Source: Pantoea piersonii
GTDB lineage: Bacteria; Pseudomonadota; Gammaproteobacteria; Enterobacterales; Enterobacteriaceae
Length of the DNA: 64,000 nt
Direction of reading: 5' to 3'
Assembly (NCBI RefSeq): GCF_003612015.1
Contig: NZ_RARB01000001.1
Location: 1,054,001 to 1,118,000, forward strand
The notes under the pieces were generated by a model. That model worked only from the letters and a program-made list of their open reading frames with translations, was not told the origin of the DNA and searched no databases. Made by a program: the position numbers and the translations under genes. Positions 43,810 through 53,549 of this stretch are shown one piece after another; positions within the stretch are counted from its first letter, which is position 1, and every line of letters begins with the position of its first letter.

Positions 43810-44945
43810 TGATAAAACTGGAAAACCTGACGAAAACCTTTACCCAGAAAAACGGCACCAGCGTCACCGCCGTCGATAATGTCAGCCTGCATGTGCCGCA
43901 GGGCGAAATGTGCGTGCTGCTCGGCCCTTCAGGCTGCGGCAAGACCACAACCCTGAAGATGATTAATCGCCTTATTCCCAGCACCAGCGGCAAGATTCTG
44001 ATTAACGGCGAAGATACCAGTACCCAGGATACCGTTACGCTGCGCCGCAACATCGGCTATGTCATCCAGCAGATCGGCCTGTTCCCCAATATGACTATCG
44101 AGGAGAACATTACCGTTGTACCGCGCATGCTGGGCTGGGATAAAAAACGCTGCCGCGATCGCGCCACCGAACTGATGAGCATGGTGGCGCTCGACCCTAC
44201 TAAATTCCTCCACCGCTATCCGCGCGAAATGTCGGGCGGCCAGCAGCAGCGCATTGGCGTGATCCGCGCGCTGGCGGCGGATCCGCCCGTACTGCTGATG
44301 GATGAACCCTTCGGCGCCGTCGACCCGATTAACCGCGAGGTGATCCAGAACGAGTTTCTCGATATGCAGCGTCAGTTGAAGAAAACCGTGATGCTGGTGA
44401 GCCACGATATTGACGAAGCGCTGAAGCTGGGCGACCGCATCGCCGTGTTTGGCCAGGGCAAAATCGTGCAGTGCGCCAGCCCCGATGAGCTGCTGGCCAG
44501 CCCGAAAAATGAGTTTGTCGGCTCTTTTGTCGGTCAGGATCGCACGCTGAAGCGTCTGCTGCTGGTACAGGCAGGCGACGTGACCGATCAGCAGACAACC
44601 ATTACCGTTAAGCGCGCGACGCCACTGGCGGACGCTTTCGCCCTGATGGATGAAAACGATATGCGTTCGGTCACGGTGGTTGATAACGATGGCAAACCGC
44701 TCGGCTTTGTAAAACGCCGCGAAGCGCGCAACGCCAGCGGTTATTGCGAAGAACTACTGCATACCTTCCGGGTGACCGCTAAGGCGGAGGAGAATCTGCG
44801 CGTGGTGCTCTCTAAACTCTATGAGCACAATACCGTCTGGATGCCGATCGTTGATGAAGAGGGTCGCTACAGCGGCGAAATCTCTCAGGACTATATTGCC
44901 GACTACCTGAGTTCAGGCCGCACGCGCCGCCGCCTTAATCCTTAA
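43809..44945 (+). CDS. osmV: Osmoprotectant ABC transporter ATP-binding protein
   Basis: 378 residues. Walker A 'GPSGCGKTTT' (about 38-47), Q-loop in 'GYVIQQIGLFPNMT', signature 'SGGQQQR', Walker B 'VLLMDEPFGAVD', switch 'SHDIDEAL'. After residue 240 two CBS modules follow ('ADAFALMDENDMRSVTVVD', 'NTVWMPIVDEEGRYSG'), which in OpuA-type proteins sense ionic strength and gate transport. Coupled to osmW by overlap. Confidence 0.95.
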   Translation: MIKLENLTKTFTQKNGTSVTAVDNVSLHVPQGEMCVLLGPSGCGKTTTLKMINRLIPSTSGKILINGEDTSTQDTVTLRRNIGYVIQQIGLFPNMTIEENITVVPRMLGWDKKRCRDRATELMSMVALDPTKFLHRYPREMSGGQQQRIGVIRALAADPPVLLMDEPFGAVDPINREVIQNEFLDMQRQLKKTVMLVSHDIDEALKLGDRIAVFGQGKIVQCASPDELLASPKNEFVGSFVGQDRTLKRLLLVQAGDVTDQQTTITVKRATPLADAFALMDENDMRSVTVVDNDGKPLGFVKRREARNASGYCEELLHTFRVTAKAEENLRVVLSKLYEHNTVWMPIVDEEGRYSGEISQDYIADYLSSGRTRRRLNP

Positions 44946-45029
44946 GCGACCGGGCAGCGCTCAGCCGAAAACAGGCAGTACGCCCCGAAGCGCAAAAAGT
45001 CCTGCGCCTGGGATAACACGCCGGGAGCA

Positions 45030-45047
45030 CGCCTCAGGGATGAGGCG
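45030..45047 (+). other. GGGA-loop hairpin after the osmoprotectant operon
   Basis: CGCCTCA (45030-45036) pairs with TGAGGCG (45041-45047) around the tetraloop GGGA. It lies in the 153-base gap between convergent genes and shares the GGA-in-loop design with the hairpins at 61052 and 61081. Confidence 0.5.
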
Positions 45048-45098
45048 TCTGGCCGCTCTGTAAGCCATCGGCGTCTTTAAGGAGTGCCAGCGCTGGTT

Positions 45099-46475
45099 TT
45101 ACTGCCCGCCCGCCGTTTCGCCCTGCGGTAGCACCACAGCGCGCTGCTCACTGGGCAACACCACATTGAGCAGGATCGCCAGCACGCCGCCGGTGGTCAC
45201 CGCATGGCCAAAAAGCTGGCTGACCAGCGGCGGCAGCTGTTTCAACGCCTCCGGCACCGCTTCGACGCCCAGCCCCAGTCCAAACGACACCGCCACAATC
45301 AACATTTCCCGACGGCCCAGCGGGGTTTGCGTCAACACGCGGATCCCGGCGGCCACTACGCTGCCGAACATCACCAGCGTCGCGCCGCCCAGTACCGGCG
45401 GCGGTATCTGCTGCATCAGCGCGCCGAAGGCGGGAAACAGCCCCAGCAGCGCCAGCATCACGCCCATCACCATGCCGACATAGCGGCTCGCTACGCCGGT
45501 CATCTGAATGACCCCGTTATTCTGCGCAAAGGTGGTATTGGGAAACGCGGAAAACATCGCCGCCAGCATACAGCTGACGCCATCGGCGCAGAGCGCGCCC
45601 TGTAGCCGACGCTGAAACTGCGGGCCGACGATCGGCTGCTGCGACAGCATACAGTTAGCGGTAAGGTCGCCTGCCGCCTCAATAACGGCGATCACCGCTA
45701 CCAGCGCAATCGGCAAGAAAATCGCCCAGTCAAAGGCGAAACCGAAACGGAAAAAGCCAGGCAGCGCCAGCCAGCCTGTTTCAGGCTGCGGCGTCAGCAC
45801 CAGCTTGCCGCTCAGCGCCGCGGCGAGGCAGCCAACGACGATCCCGGCGAGCACCGCAATCAGCCGCGCCCAGCGGTTACGCATCCGGTTCAGCGTAATA
45901 ATCACCAGCAGCGTCAGGCCGCCGAGCGCCAGATTACCGGGCGCGCCGAAATTTGCGGCGTGGTGCCCGCCCGCCCAGTCGGTGATGCTCACCTTAATCA
46001 GGCTGATGCCGATCAGCGTAATCACCGTTCCGGTCACCACCGGCGTCAGAACGCGGCGCAGCTGAGAGACGCAGCGGCTAATCAGCAACGGGATCAGCGC
46101 GGCGACCAGCGTGCAGCCAAAGATCATCGCCATGATCTCCTCCGGCGAGCCGCCGCGGTTTTTGACAATCATACCGCCCGACAGGATAACGCCAAGAAAG
46201 GCGAAGCTGGTGCCCTGCAGGCAGATCATGCCCGCGCCTATACCCGCCACGCGCCGCGCCTGAAGAAACGTGCCGATGCCGGAAACCAGCAGCGACATAC
46301 TGATCAGATAAGGGAGATAAGCCTGCAGCCCCAGCACCGAGCTAATAATCAGCGGCGGCGTGATAACGCCCACGACGCTGGCCAGCAGATGTTGCAGCGC
46401 GGCGAAAAAAGCGGGCGCAGGACGAATGCGTTCGTCCAGTCCGTACAGCAATGCTTTCTCTTCTGTATGCGACAT
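45099..46475 (-). CDS. Xanthine/urate-type nucleobase:cation symporter (NCS2 family)
   Basis: 458 residues, 14 membrane segments. 'FFAALQHLLASVVGVITPPLI' starts the family core; 'FAFDWAIFLPIALVAVIAVIEAAGDL' holds the Glu of helix 8 and 'FPNTTFAQNNGVIQMTGVASR' the NCS2 signature with Gln and Asn used in purine binding. The pattern is XanP/UacT-like, so xanthine or urate uptake is likely and would feed HpxO. The sequence has an extended helix 1 'LLYGLDERIRP' typical of this subgroup. Confidence 0.9.
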   Translation of the reverse strand: MSHTEEKALLYGLDERIRPAPAFFAALQHLLASVVGVITPPLIISSVLGLQAYLPYLISMSLLVSGIGTFLQARRVAGIGAGMICLQGTSFAFLGVILSGGMIVKNRGGSPEEIMAMIFGCTLVAALIPLLISRCVSQLRRVLTPVVTGTVITLIGISLIKVSITDWAGGHHAANFGAPGNLALGGLTLLVIITLNRMRNRWARLIAVLAGIVVGCLAAALSGKLVLTPQPETGWLALPGFFRFGFAFDWAIFLPIALVAVIAVIEAAGDLTANCMLSQQPIVGPQFQRRLQGALCADGVSCMLAAMFSAFPNTTFAQNNGVIQMTGVASRYVGMVMGVMLALLGLFPAFGALMQQIPPPVLGGATLVMFGSVVAAGIRVLTQTPLGRREMLIVAVSFGLGLGVEAVPEALKQLPPLVSQLFGHAVTTGGVLAILLNVVLPSEQRAVVLPQGETAGGQ

Positions 46476-46657
46476 AATGATGCTCCGACTCCTCTGTGAT
46501 TAACGCTGTTAATGCATTAATCACGCCATCCGCAGAGCGCATTACGGGACAGAAAGCTAATTTATTGAACTGAATAGGATTAAAAAAGAGAAACGCTGCG
46601 CCAAACCCTGAAACTATCGGTTCAGCCACAGCGATTGTTGAAGAGAATGTTTCACCA

Positions 46658-47356
46658 TCAGGCGATCTTTGCACTTGAATCGGGCAAGGCGACCTTCCCC
46701 AGCGAGGAGAGATCGAGATAGCCCGCTAAATCGCGCTGTTCGGCACGCGGCAAATAGGGCAACTCCCCCAGCAGCGGCGCGTCAATGCTGTCGCTGAGCA
46801 CGTCAATCAGTTCGGCATAGTGCGCCAGTCCGGGATTGATGCGATTCGCGACCCAGCCCGCCAGCGGCAGGCCGTCGCGCGTTATCGCCTCGGCGGTCAA
46901 CAGCGCATGGCTGAGGCAGCCCTGTTTGATGCCGACCACCAGCACCACCGGGATATGATGCTGCTCCACCCAGCCGGAGAGCGGCTTCGCATCATTCATC
47001 AGGCTGCGCCAGCCGCCAGTGCCCTCAATCACAACGCAGTCGGCCTGCTGCTGCAGACGCTGCAAACGCTGGCTCAGCAACGAATAGTCAACGGGCTCAC
47101 GCGGACGGATGCAGACCTCATCCTCTTCGTAAATCAGCGGATTAATCGCGTCGTAAGGCAGGGTTAGCGTCGAGCTGCTCTGCAAAACCAGCGCATCTTT
47201 ACTGCGCAGGCCCTCTGCGCTCCGCACGGCGTTTCTCGCAACCGGCTTGAAACCGACTGCGCTCAGGCCAGCGCGTGCGAAATACTGCAGAAGCGCGCGT
47301 GAAACAACGGTCTTCCCTACAGCGGTGTCAGTGCCGGTAATGAACAGATTTTTCAC
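46658..47356 (-). CDS. bioD2: Dethiobiotin synthetase paralogue BioD2 (YnfK)
   Basis: 232 residues from a GTG at 47356, which follows GAGGAGGAGT directly. 'FITGTDTAVGKTVVSRALL' is the P-loop of dethiobiotin synthetase; 'VVIEGTGGWRSLMND' and 'GWVANRINPGLAHYAE' are as in E. coli YnfK. It makes the ureido ring of dethiobiotin with ATP and CO2, or has a related ligase role. Adjacent to mlc as in E. coli. Confidence 0.95.
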   Translation of the reverse strand: MKNLFITGTDTAVGKTVVSRALLQYFARAGLSAVGFKPVARNAVRSAEGLRSKDALVLQSSSTLTLPYDAINPLIYEEDEVCIRPREPVDYSLLSQRLQRLQQQADCVVIEGTGGWRSLMNDAKPLSGWVEQHHIPVVLVVGIKQGCLSHALLTAEAITRDGLPLAGWVANRINPGLAHYAELIDVLSDSIDAPLLGELPYLPRAEQRDLAGYLDLSSLGKVALPDSSAKIA

Positions 47357-47460
47357 CCCACTCCTCCTCAACTTAACGGTTTTGTTTTACAAAAAAGCAA
47401 AACGCATTGTAGGGAATGCGGATGGCGGGCAGCTTGCGTTAGCGCAAAGTTCAGTCGCGC

Positions 47461-48678
47461 TTAACCTTGCAACAATTTCACTAACAGGTAGCCGCTGTAG
47501 AGCGCGTCTTTGATCAGCGCCGCGGCGCCAAGGGTGCCAGGTTCGTGGAATTCGGTCGGCGCGAGCTGAATTGACTCGCTGTAGGCGGGCAGTGCCTGCT
47601 GGCGGATGGTGCTGCTTACGGCGGGAAACAGCACCTCGGCAGCCTGATTAAGCGGCGAGCCGATCAGAATATGTTGCGGGTTGAAGATATTGACCATCAT
47701 TGCCAGCATCCGGCCGACATGATGTCCGACGCCTGCGATGGCGTCGCGTGCCAGCCGATCGCCCTGACGGGCCGCCAGACAGAGCGACTCCAGCGTTAAA
47801 GGCTGCTGATGCAGTACGCTGTCCGGCTGCGTCGCCAGGCGCTGCGCCGCCAGCGCCAGCAGGCTCCCGGTGCTGGCGACCGTCTCCAGACAGCCGTGAT
47901 TGCCGCAATAACACTGTTGGCCATAAGGGTCGATCTGCGTATGCCCAATCTCCACCAGCGCGCGGCCGCTTTTATGCAGCAGCTGACCGCCGCTGATTAC
48001 GCCTGCGCCGACGGTGTCGTCAATCACAATCTGAATCACATCCTGCGCGCCGCGCGACGCGCCGAACAGCGACTCCGCCAGCGTCCAGGCGGAAATGTCG
48101 TGCTGCACGAAAACCGGCACCCCGGTGCGCTGCGCCAGCGTATCGCCCAGCGGCATGTCCTGCACCTGATAACCCGGCAGGCGATGCACTACGCCCGAGG
48201 CGGCGTTGATCAGACCGGGCAAGGTAATAGCGATCGCCGTCAGCCGTTCCAGCTTGCGCTGATGGCGCATAAAAAAAGCGTCAACACGATCAATCAGCGA
48301 CGTCAGCAGCGGCTGCTGCGCTTCGTCAGGCAGCGGCGACGTCTCCTCTACCAGCGCGCGGCTGCTGAGATCGCGCAGCGTCAGGGTCAACGCACCATGA
48401 TGCAAACGCACCGCAAGATAGTGCCAGGCCAGCGTGTCCAGAATCAGGCCAATCGCCGGCCGTCCGCGCGACCCTGGCTCCTGAAACTCCGTTTCCTGCA
48501 CCAGATGAGCATCGAGCATTTCGCGCACGATTTTGGTGATACTGGCGGGTGCCAGCTGCGCCAGTCTGGAAAGTTCGATACGCGAAATCGGACCGTAGAG
48601 ATCGATCAGGCGATAAACAACGCCTGCATTAGTCTGTTTAATCTGGTCAATATGCCCAGGCTGACTCTCCAGCTTCAC
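47461..48678 (-). CDS. mlc: Mlc, ROK-family global repressor of sugar uptake genes
   Basis: 405 residues from a GTG at 48678 behind GGAGCAGG. 'PGHIDQIKQTNAGVVYRLID' and 'ARLAPASITKIV'-type helix-turn-helix (about 35-60), ROK zinc site 'EIGHTQIDPYGQQCYCGNHGCLETVAS' (cysteines and His, key residues), and 'IFNPQHILIGSPL'. Represses ptsG, ptsHI and malT until sequestered by dephosphorylated EIICB-Glc at the membrane. Strict synteny with bioD2 and ynfL. Confidence 0.97.
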   Translation of the reverse strand: MKLESQPGHIDQIKQTNAGVVYRLIDLYGPISRIELSRLAQLAPASITKIVREMLDAHLVQETEFQEPGSRGRPAIGLILDTLAWHYLAVRLHHGALTLTLRDLSSRALVEETSPLPDEAQQPLLTSLIDRVDAFFMRHQRKLERLTAIAITLPGLINAASGVVHRLPGYQVQDMPLGDTLAQRTGVPVFVQHDISAWTLAESLFGASRGAQDVIQIVIDDTVGAGVISGGQLLHKSGRALVEIGHTQIDPYGQQCYCGNHGCLETVASTGSLLALAAQRLATQPDSVLHQQPLTLESLCLAARQGDRLARDAIAGVGHHVGRMLAMMVNIFNPQHILIGSPLNQAAEVLFPAVSSTIRQQALPAYSESIQLAPTEFHEPGTLGAAALIKDALYSGYLLVKLLQG

Positions 48679-48814
48679 GCCCTGCTCCCGGTTATTTTCG
48701 CGCTTCTAAATAAACAGCGACTATGGTGAGGCAGATTGCGGTTGAGCGTCAAATATTTGATTTGAAATGTGATTTGCAGCACATAAAAACCGGGCTTTGG
48801 TTAAGGTCTGGTCC

Positions 48815-49711
48815 TTAATTTTCGCCTGCTGGCGACAAAAGCTGCATCATATTGCGCATCTGCATCGAGGGTTCGCGCTCGCAGGACCAAACCAGCCATA
48901 CCTCCGACAGCGCATCTTCTTCCCTGAGCGGCAGCCAGACCACATCGGCCAGACGCGCGCGCGCGAACGAGGCGGGCAAAATCGACACGCCGAGACCGGT
49001 CGCCACCAGACCGAGGATGGTCATCGCTTCGCCGACCTCCTGCATAATGTAGGGCTTGATATGGTAGCGATGCAGCAGGCTGAGAATTTCACCGTGCAGC
49101 GCCGTGCCGCCCTGCGGGTCGAAGAAGACAAAAGGTTCGTTCGCCAGCTCGCTGATAGAGATCGACTCCGCATCCGCCAGCGGATGCGCCCAGTGCACCA
49201 CCGCGCGCAGCGGCTCGCGCAGCAGCAGCTGATGCCGTAAATCGGGCGGCAACAGGGTATTGCGCATAACGCCCAGATCGAGCTGGCCCTCATGCAGCGG
49301 GACGAGCTGCTGGCGCGTATTAATCTCCTGCATCTGAATATGCACCTGCGGCCAGCGCTGACGAAACTGATAGAGCGCGTCCGAGACCAGGCCGGTAAAG
49401 GGCGCGGAAGAGGTGAAACCGATGCGCAGCTCGCCCTCTTCGCCGCGCTCAAGCCGCGCCGCGCGCCCGACGGCCTGCTCTACCTGTTGTAAAATCGCGC
49501 GCGCATCGCTGAGAAACTGCTGACCCGCCGGCGTAAGCTGCACGCTGCGGTTGGTGCGGATAAACAGCTTTGCTGCTATCTCCTGCTCCAGCTGCATAAT
49601 TTGCTGGCTGAGCGGAGGCTGAGAGATGTTTAGCCGCTGTGCCGCGCGGCCAAAGTGAAGTTCTTCCGCAACCGCCAGAAAATAACGCAGATGGCGCAGT
49701 TCAATATTCAT
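48815..49711 (-). CDS. ynfL: LysR-family regulator YnfL
   Basis: 298 residues. 'ELRHLRYFLAVAEELHFGRAA' and 'NISQPPLSQQIMQLEQEI' form the DNA-binding domain; the effector domain has 'IGFTSSAPFTGLV' and 'LDLGVMRNTLLP', of the CatR/BenM-like type. Divergent from ynfM across 93 bases, as in E. coli, so it probably controls that exporter. Confidence 0.94.
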   Translation of the reverse strand: MNIELRHLRYFLAVAEELHFGRAAQRLNISQPPLSQQIMQLEQEIAAKLFIRTNRSVQLTPAGQQFLSDARAILQQVEQAVGRAARLERGEEGELRIGFTSSAPFTGLVSDALYQFRQRWPQVHIQMQEINTRQQLVPLHEGQLDLGVMRNTLLPPDLRHQLLLREPLRAVVHWAHPLADAESISISELANEPFVFFDPQGGTALHGEILSLLHRYHIKPYIMQEVGEAMTILGLVATGLGVSILPASFARARLADVVWLPLREEDALSEVWLVWSCEREPSMQMRNMMQLLSPAGEN

Positions 49712-49804
49712 ATTTTAAACGTATCAGTTGAGATTATTAATATATTAGACAACCTATTGGCGCTTTCCTAGAGTAAGCCTATTGCTTTCTTGTGAGGAAT
49801 TAAC

Positions 49805-51064
49805 GTGCGTCGCTCTTCTCAGGCGGTCACCCTTGACGATAATGAGTTAGCCGACTCTGCCGCGGTTTCACCGGCTTCATCGTCCGTATGGATTAAACGC
49901 GGCACGCCGCAGTTTATGCGCGTGACCCTGGCGCTTTTCTCCGCTGGTCTGGCGACCTTTGCGCTGCTTTACTGCGTGCAGCCTATTTTACCGGTGCTGT
50001 CGGCGCAGTTTGGCGTTTCGCCCGCTGAAAGCAGCATTTCGCTCTCTATCGCAACCGGGCTGATGGCGTTAGGTTTGCTGGTGACAGGTCCGCTTTCTGA
50101 CGCGATCGGGCGCAAGAACGTGATGGTAACGGCGCTGATGCTGGCCGCGCTCTGCACTCTGGTTTCCGCCACCATGAACAGCTGGCACGGTATTTTGCTG
50201 ATGCGTGCGCTGACGGGGCTCTCCCTCAGCGGCGTAGCCGCCGTCGGCATGACCTATCTGAGCGAGGAGATCCACCCGAGCGTTATTGCTTTCTCCATGG
50301 GACTTTATATCAGCGGCAACTCTATCGGCGGCATGAGCGGCCGACTGCTGAGCGGCGTGCTGACCGACTTCTTTTCATGGCGCATCGCCATTGCAGCCAT
50401 TGGCTGCTGCGCTCTCGCCTCGGCGCTGATGTTCTGGCGCATTCTGCCCGCTTCTCGTCATTTTCGACCGGCGTCGCTGAAGCCGCGCAGCCTGATGATT
50501 AATTTTCGGCTGCACTGGCGCGATGCGGGCCTGCCGCTGCTGTTCGCCGAAGGCTTTCTGCTGATGGGCGCCTTCGTCACGCTGTTCAACTATATCGGCT
50601 ATCGTCTGCTCGGCGCGCCCTATCATCTCAGCCAGGCGATTGTCGGCCTGCTCTCCGTGGTTTATCTGACCGGATCCTGGAGCTCCCCTAAGGCGGGCGC
50701 GCTGACGATGAAACTGGGCCGCGGTCCGGTGCTGCTCGGCGCGACGGCACTGATGCTGACGGGCCTGTTGCTTACCGCGTTCAGCCCCGTGTGGTGGATT
50801 TTTCTGGGCATGATGCTCTTTACCGCTGGCTTCTTCGCCGCGCACTCCGTCGCCAGCGGCTGGATCGGTCCGCGCGCGCGCCGTGCCAAAGGTCAGGCGT
50901 CATCGCTCTATCTCTTCAGCTACTATGTCGGTTCCAGCGTAGCCGGTACGCTTGGCGGCGTGTTCTGGCACAGCTACGGCTGGGCAGGCATCACTCTCTT
51001 TATCTCCGCGCTGTTGCTTCTCGCTCTGCTGGTAGGCTGGCGCCTGCAGCAAAAACATCTGTAA
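49805..51064 (+). CDS. ynfM: MFS transporter YnfM
   Basis: 419 residues from a GTG at 49805 behind GTGAGGAATTAAC. 'KRGTPQFMRVTLALFSAGLATFALLY' (part), 'GPLSDAIGRKNVMVTALM' and 'ASGWIGPRARRAKGQASSLY' are nearly the same as in E. coli YnfM, a predicted arabinose/drug exporter of the DHA1 family. Twelve membrane segments after a hydrophilic N-terminus of about 35 residues. Confidence 0.95.
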   Translation: MRRSSQAVTLDDNELADSAAVSPASSSVWIKRGTPQFMRVTLALFSAGLATFALLYCVQPILPVLSAQFGVSPAESSISLSIATGLMALGLLVTGPLSDAIGRKNVMVTALMLAALCTLVSATMNSWHGILLMRALTGLSLSGVAAVGMTYLSEEIHPSVIAFSMGLYISGNSIGGMSGRLLSGVLTDFFSWRIAIAAIGCCALASALMFWRILPASRHFRPASLKPRSLMINFRLHWRDAGLPLLFAEGFLLMGAFVTLFNYIGYRLLGAPYHLSQAIVGLLSVVYLTGSWSSPKAGALTMKLGRGPVLLGATALMLTGLLLTAFSPVWWIFLGMMLFTAGFFAAHSVASGWIGPRARRAKGQASSLYLFSYYVGSSVAGTLGGVFWHSYGWAGITLFISALLLLALLVGWRLQQKHL

Positions 51065-51075
51065 CAACCATGACC

Positions 51076-51101
51076 AAAAAGGACGCAGTTGCGTCCTTTT
51101 T
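51076..51101 (+). terminator. Terminator of ynfM
   Basis: AAAAAGGACGCA (51076-51087) pairs perfectly with TGCGTCCTTTTT (51090-51101), ending in a T-run. Confidence 0.9.
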
Positions 51102-51225
51102 AGCCTGTTAACCTTCAGACTGTTTGCTAATTAGTACCAAAAAGAAAAAAGCCATTAATCCCCGCTATAATCCCTCTCACTCCAACAATAAATGTTTTTT
51201 TATTCACAGCAATGAGGATGTCCCT

Positions 51226-51477
51226 GTGGGCCATTACTATTACGTTTCTAAAATTTCTGGCTATAACGATAACCATGTGGTGCACGCCGCAGGCTGCCAG
51301 TATCTTCCCCCGCTTGAAGCGCGCCTGTTTCTCGGCACTTTTTACACGGCGAATGCCGCTATCCAGCAGGCGCGCAAGTATTACCCCAGAGCGCTGGGTT
51401 GCGAGGCCTGTTGTCCGCTGCCGGTAAAAAAAAACCTGAGGAGTCAGAATAGCGTGGCACTAAAGCATATCGCCTGA
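51226..51477 (+). CDS. Small Cys/His-rich protein, unknown
   Basis: 83 residues from GTG 51226, eight bases after GAGG; an open frame from TTG 51124 is longer but AT-rich and without a ribosome site. The protein starts VGHYYYVSKISGYNDNHVVH and has 'HVVHAAGCQYLPP' followed 40 residues later by 'ALGCEACCPLP'. The H-x6-C ... C-x2-C-C order resembles Ada-type zinc sites and the tails of thermonucleases. Metal binding is therefore plausible; the role is unknown. Confidence 0.6.
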   Translation: MGHYYYVSKISGYNDNHVVHAAGCQYLPPLEARLFLGTFYTANAAIQQARKYYPRALGCEACCPLPVKKNLRSQNSVALKHIA

Positions 51478-51601
51478 CTCTGATTATGCTGGCCTGACGG
51501 CAGAGGTCAGTCACGGGTCTGGCACCGTTGCGCCAGTTTGTTAAGATTTTGCATGTTTTTCCAGTAAGGTAGAGTGCTTCTTCCTGTTGCATGAGCAGAC
51601 T

Positions 51602-52141
51602 ATGCGCGAAAAATATGCCGCTTCACAAATTACCCTGCACTGGCTGACCTTCCTGCTGGTCGCGCTGGCTTACGCCACTATCGAGCTACGCGGTTTTGCC
51701 CAGCGCGGCTCCTGGCAGGGCTACGCGATGATTATTACTCACTTCAGTGCGGGCTTTACTGTTCTGCTGCTGATGGTGGCGCGTCTGTTTTTACGCACGC
51801 GCCACCGCACCCCAGCCATCACGCCCCCCATCGCTCGCTGGCAAACGGGCCTGGCGCATCTGGTGCATACGCTGATTTACGCCCTGTTTATTACCCTGCC
51901 CATTCTGGGCATCACGTCGCGCTATCTGCGCGGGCGCGACTGGTGGCTGTTCGGCATCTCCATGCCGGTCGCGAGCGAACCAAATTTCGACCTTTCCGAT
52001 ACCTTAATCGGCTGGCATGAAACCCTGGCGCCGCTGGGATACTGGCTTATCGGCCTGCACGCCCTGGGCGCGCTGTTCCATCACTATTTTCTCCGGGACA
52101 ATACGCTCAGGCGAATGATGCCAGGCAAATCTTCGCATTGA
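51602..52141 (+). CDS. cybB: Cytochrome b561 (CybB)
   Basis: 179 residues from ATG 51602. Four membrane helices carry haem b ligands: H in 'ITLHWLTFLLV', 'IITHFSAGFT', 'HTLIYALFI' and 'GWHETLAPLGYWLIGLHALGALFHHYF' (part). Matches E. coli CybB in length and pattern; this protein oxidises superoxide at the periplasmic side and passes electrons to ubiquinone. It has its own terminator. Confidence 0.95.
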   Translation: MREKYAASQITLHWLTFLLVALAYATIELRGFAQRGSWQGYAMIITHFSAGFTVLLLMVARLFLRTRHRTPAITPPIARWQTGLAHLVHTLIYALFITLPILGITSRYLRGRDWWLFGISMPVASEPNFDLSDTLIGWHETLAPLGYWLIGLHALGALFHHYFLRDNTLRRMMPGKSSH

Positions 52142-52147
52142 TAACCG

Positions 52148-52180
52148 TTTTTTATCGCCCGCCGGTCGGGCGATAAAAAA
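52148..52180. terminator. Bidirectional terminator after cybB
   Basis: TTTTTTATCGCCCG (52148-52161) pairs with CGGGCGATAAAAAA (52167-52180), a 14-bp perfect stem. Confidence 0.85.
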
Positions 52181-52319
52181 CTTTCAGGAATAAAACTGCT
52201 TTTCAGCGTTCCCCTTACCGTGCAATTCCTCCACAATGGTCGATAATTTGTGACGCAAGTCACTATCGTGGATGTGAAAGCCGCATCTGTTTGCTGTTGT
52301 TCTGACTAATTTTATTTTC

Positions 52320-53504
52320 ATGCAATCAACTACTGTATCTCGTAAAACGGCCTGGCTACGCGTGGTGCTGCTGGCTATCGCCGCCTTTGTGTTTAATACC
52401 ACTGAATTTGTACCTGTTGGCCTGCTCTCAGACATCGGCGCCAGCTTCAGCATGAAAAGCGCTGACGTGGGCATTATGCTCACTATTTATGCCTGGGTAG
52501 TGGCGCTGCTTTCGCTGCCGCTGATGCTGCTGACGCGTAATATCGAGCGACGCATACTGCTGGCAGCACTGTTTCTGATCTTTATCGCCAGCCATGTGCT
52601 TTCCACCTTTGCGTGGAGTTTCACCTCGCTGGTGGTATCGCGCATCGGTATCGCGCTGGCGCACGCGGTCTTCTGGTCGATCACCGCCTCGCTGGCGATA
52701 CGCGTCGCACCAGCCGGTAAAAAGACGCAGGCGTTAAGCATGCTGGCGACCGGCACCGCGCTGGCGATGGTACTGGGCGTACCGATCGGCCGCATAGTGG
52801 GTCAATATCTTGGCTGGCGCACCACCTTCGGCATGATTGGCGTCTCGGCGCTGGTGCTGATGGTGCTGCTGGCGCGCGTTCTGCCGCGTCTGCCGAGCGA
52901 ACACACCGGCTCGCTGAGCAGCGTGCCGATGCTGTTTCGCCGACCGGCGCTGGTGAGCATGTATCTGCTGGTCACGCTGGTCGTTACCGCGCACTATACC
53001 GCCTACAGCTACATTGAGCCGTTTATGCAGTTTGTTGCGGACGCGGATAATAACTTCACTACGCTGCTGCTGCTGCTGTTTGGCTCTGCCGGCATTCTGG
53101 GCAGCGTACTCTTTAGCTCGCTGGGCAATAAATTCCCGTCTGCGCTGCTGATCGGCGCGATTGCGACCATTACGCTCTGCATGGGGCTGCTGATTTTTGC
53201 CGCTGTCCGTCCGGCCGCGATTTCGACGCTCTGTGTTCTGTGGGGCATGGCGATGATGATGATCGGGCTGGCGATGCAGGTGCGCGTGCTGTCGCTGGCG
53301 CCTGATGCGACCGATGTGGCGATGTCGCTGATGTCAGGCATCTATAATATCGGCATCGGCGCGGGCGCGCTGCTGGGCAATCAGGTTAGCAAACATCTGA
53401 GCATGTCGGACGTCGGCAATATCGGCGGGCTGCTGGGACTGGTTGCGCTGTTCTGGTGTATCGCTATCTTCCGCAGATATCCGCAGCTGCGCAGCAACGG
53501 ATAA
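52320..53504 (+). CDS. sotB: Sugar efflux transporter SotB
   Basis: 394 residues, twelve membrane segments. '[20 protein letters not shown]', '[20 protein letters not shown]' and '[22 protein letters not shown]' match E. coli SotB (YdeA), which exports arabinose and other sugars by proton exchange. No good ribosome site is visible before the ATG; a start is nonetheless fixed by family alignment. Ends in a strong terminator. Confidence 0.94.
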   Translation: MQSTTVSRKTAWLRVVLLAIAAFVFNTTEFVPVGLLSDIGASFSMKSADVGIMLTIYAWVVALLSLPLMLLTRNIERRILLAALFLIFIASHVLSTFAWSFTSLVVSRIGIALAHAVFWSITASLAIRVAPAGKKTQALSMLATGTALAMVLGVPIGRIVGQYLGWRTTFGMIGVSALVLMVLLARVLPRLPSEHTGSLSSVPMLFRRPALVSMYLLVTLVVTAHYTAYSYIEPFMQFVADADNNFTTLLLLLFGSAGILGSVLFSSLGNKFPSALLIGAIATITLCMGLLIFAAVRPAAISTLCVLWGMAMMMIGLAMQVRVLSLAPDATDVAMSLMSGIYNIGIGAGALLGNQVSKHLSMSDVGNIGGLLGLVALFWCIAIFRRYPQLRSNG

Positions 53505-53543
53505 AAAAAGGGGCTTCAGAATGGTTTTCTGAAGCCCCTTTTT
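53505..53543. terminator. Bidirectional terminator between sotB and the DUF1471 genes
   Basis: AAAAAGGGGCTTCAGA (53505-53520) pairs with TCTGAAGCCCCTTTTT (53528-53543), 16 bp with U-runs in both directions. Confidence 0.93.
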
Positions 53544-53549
53544 ACTGTC

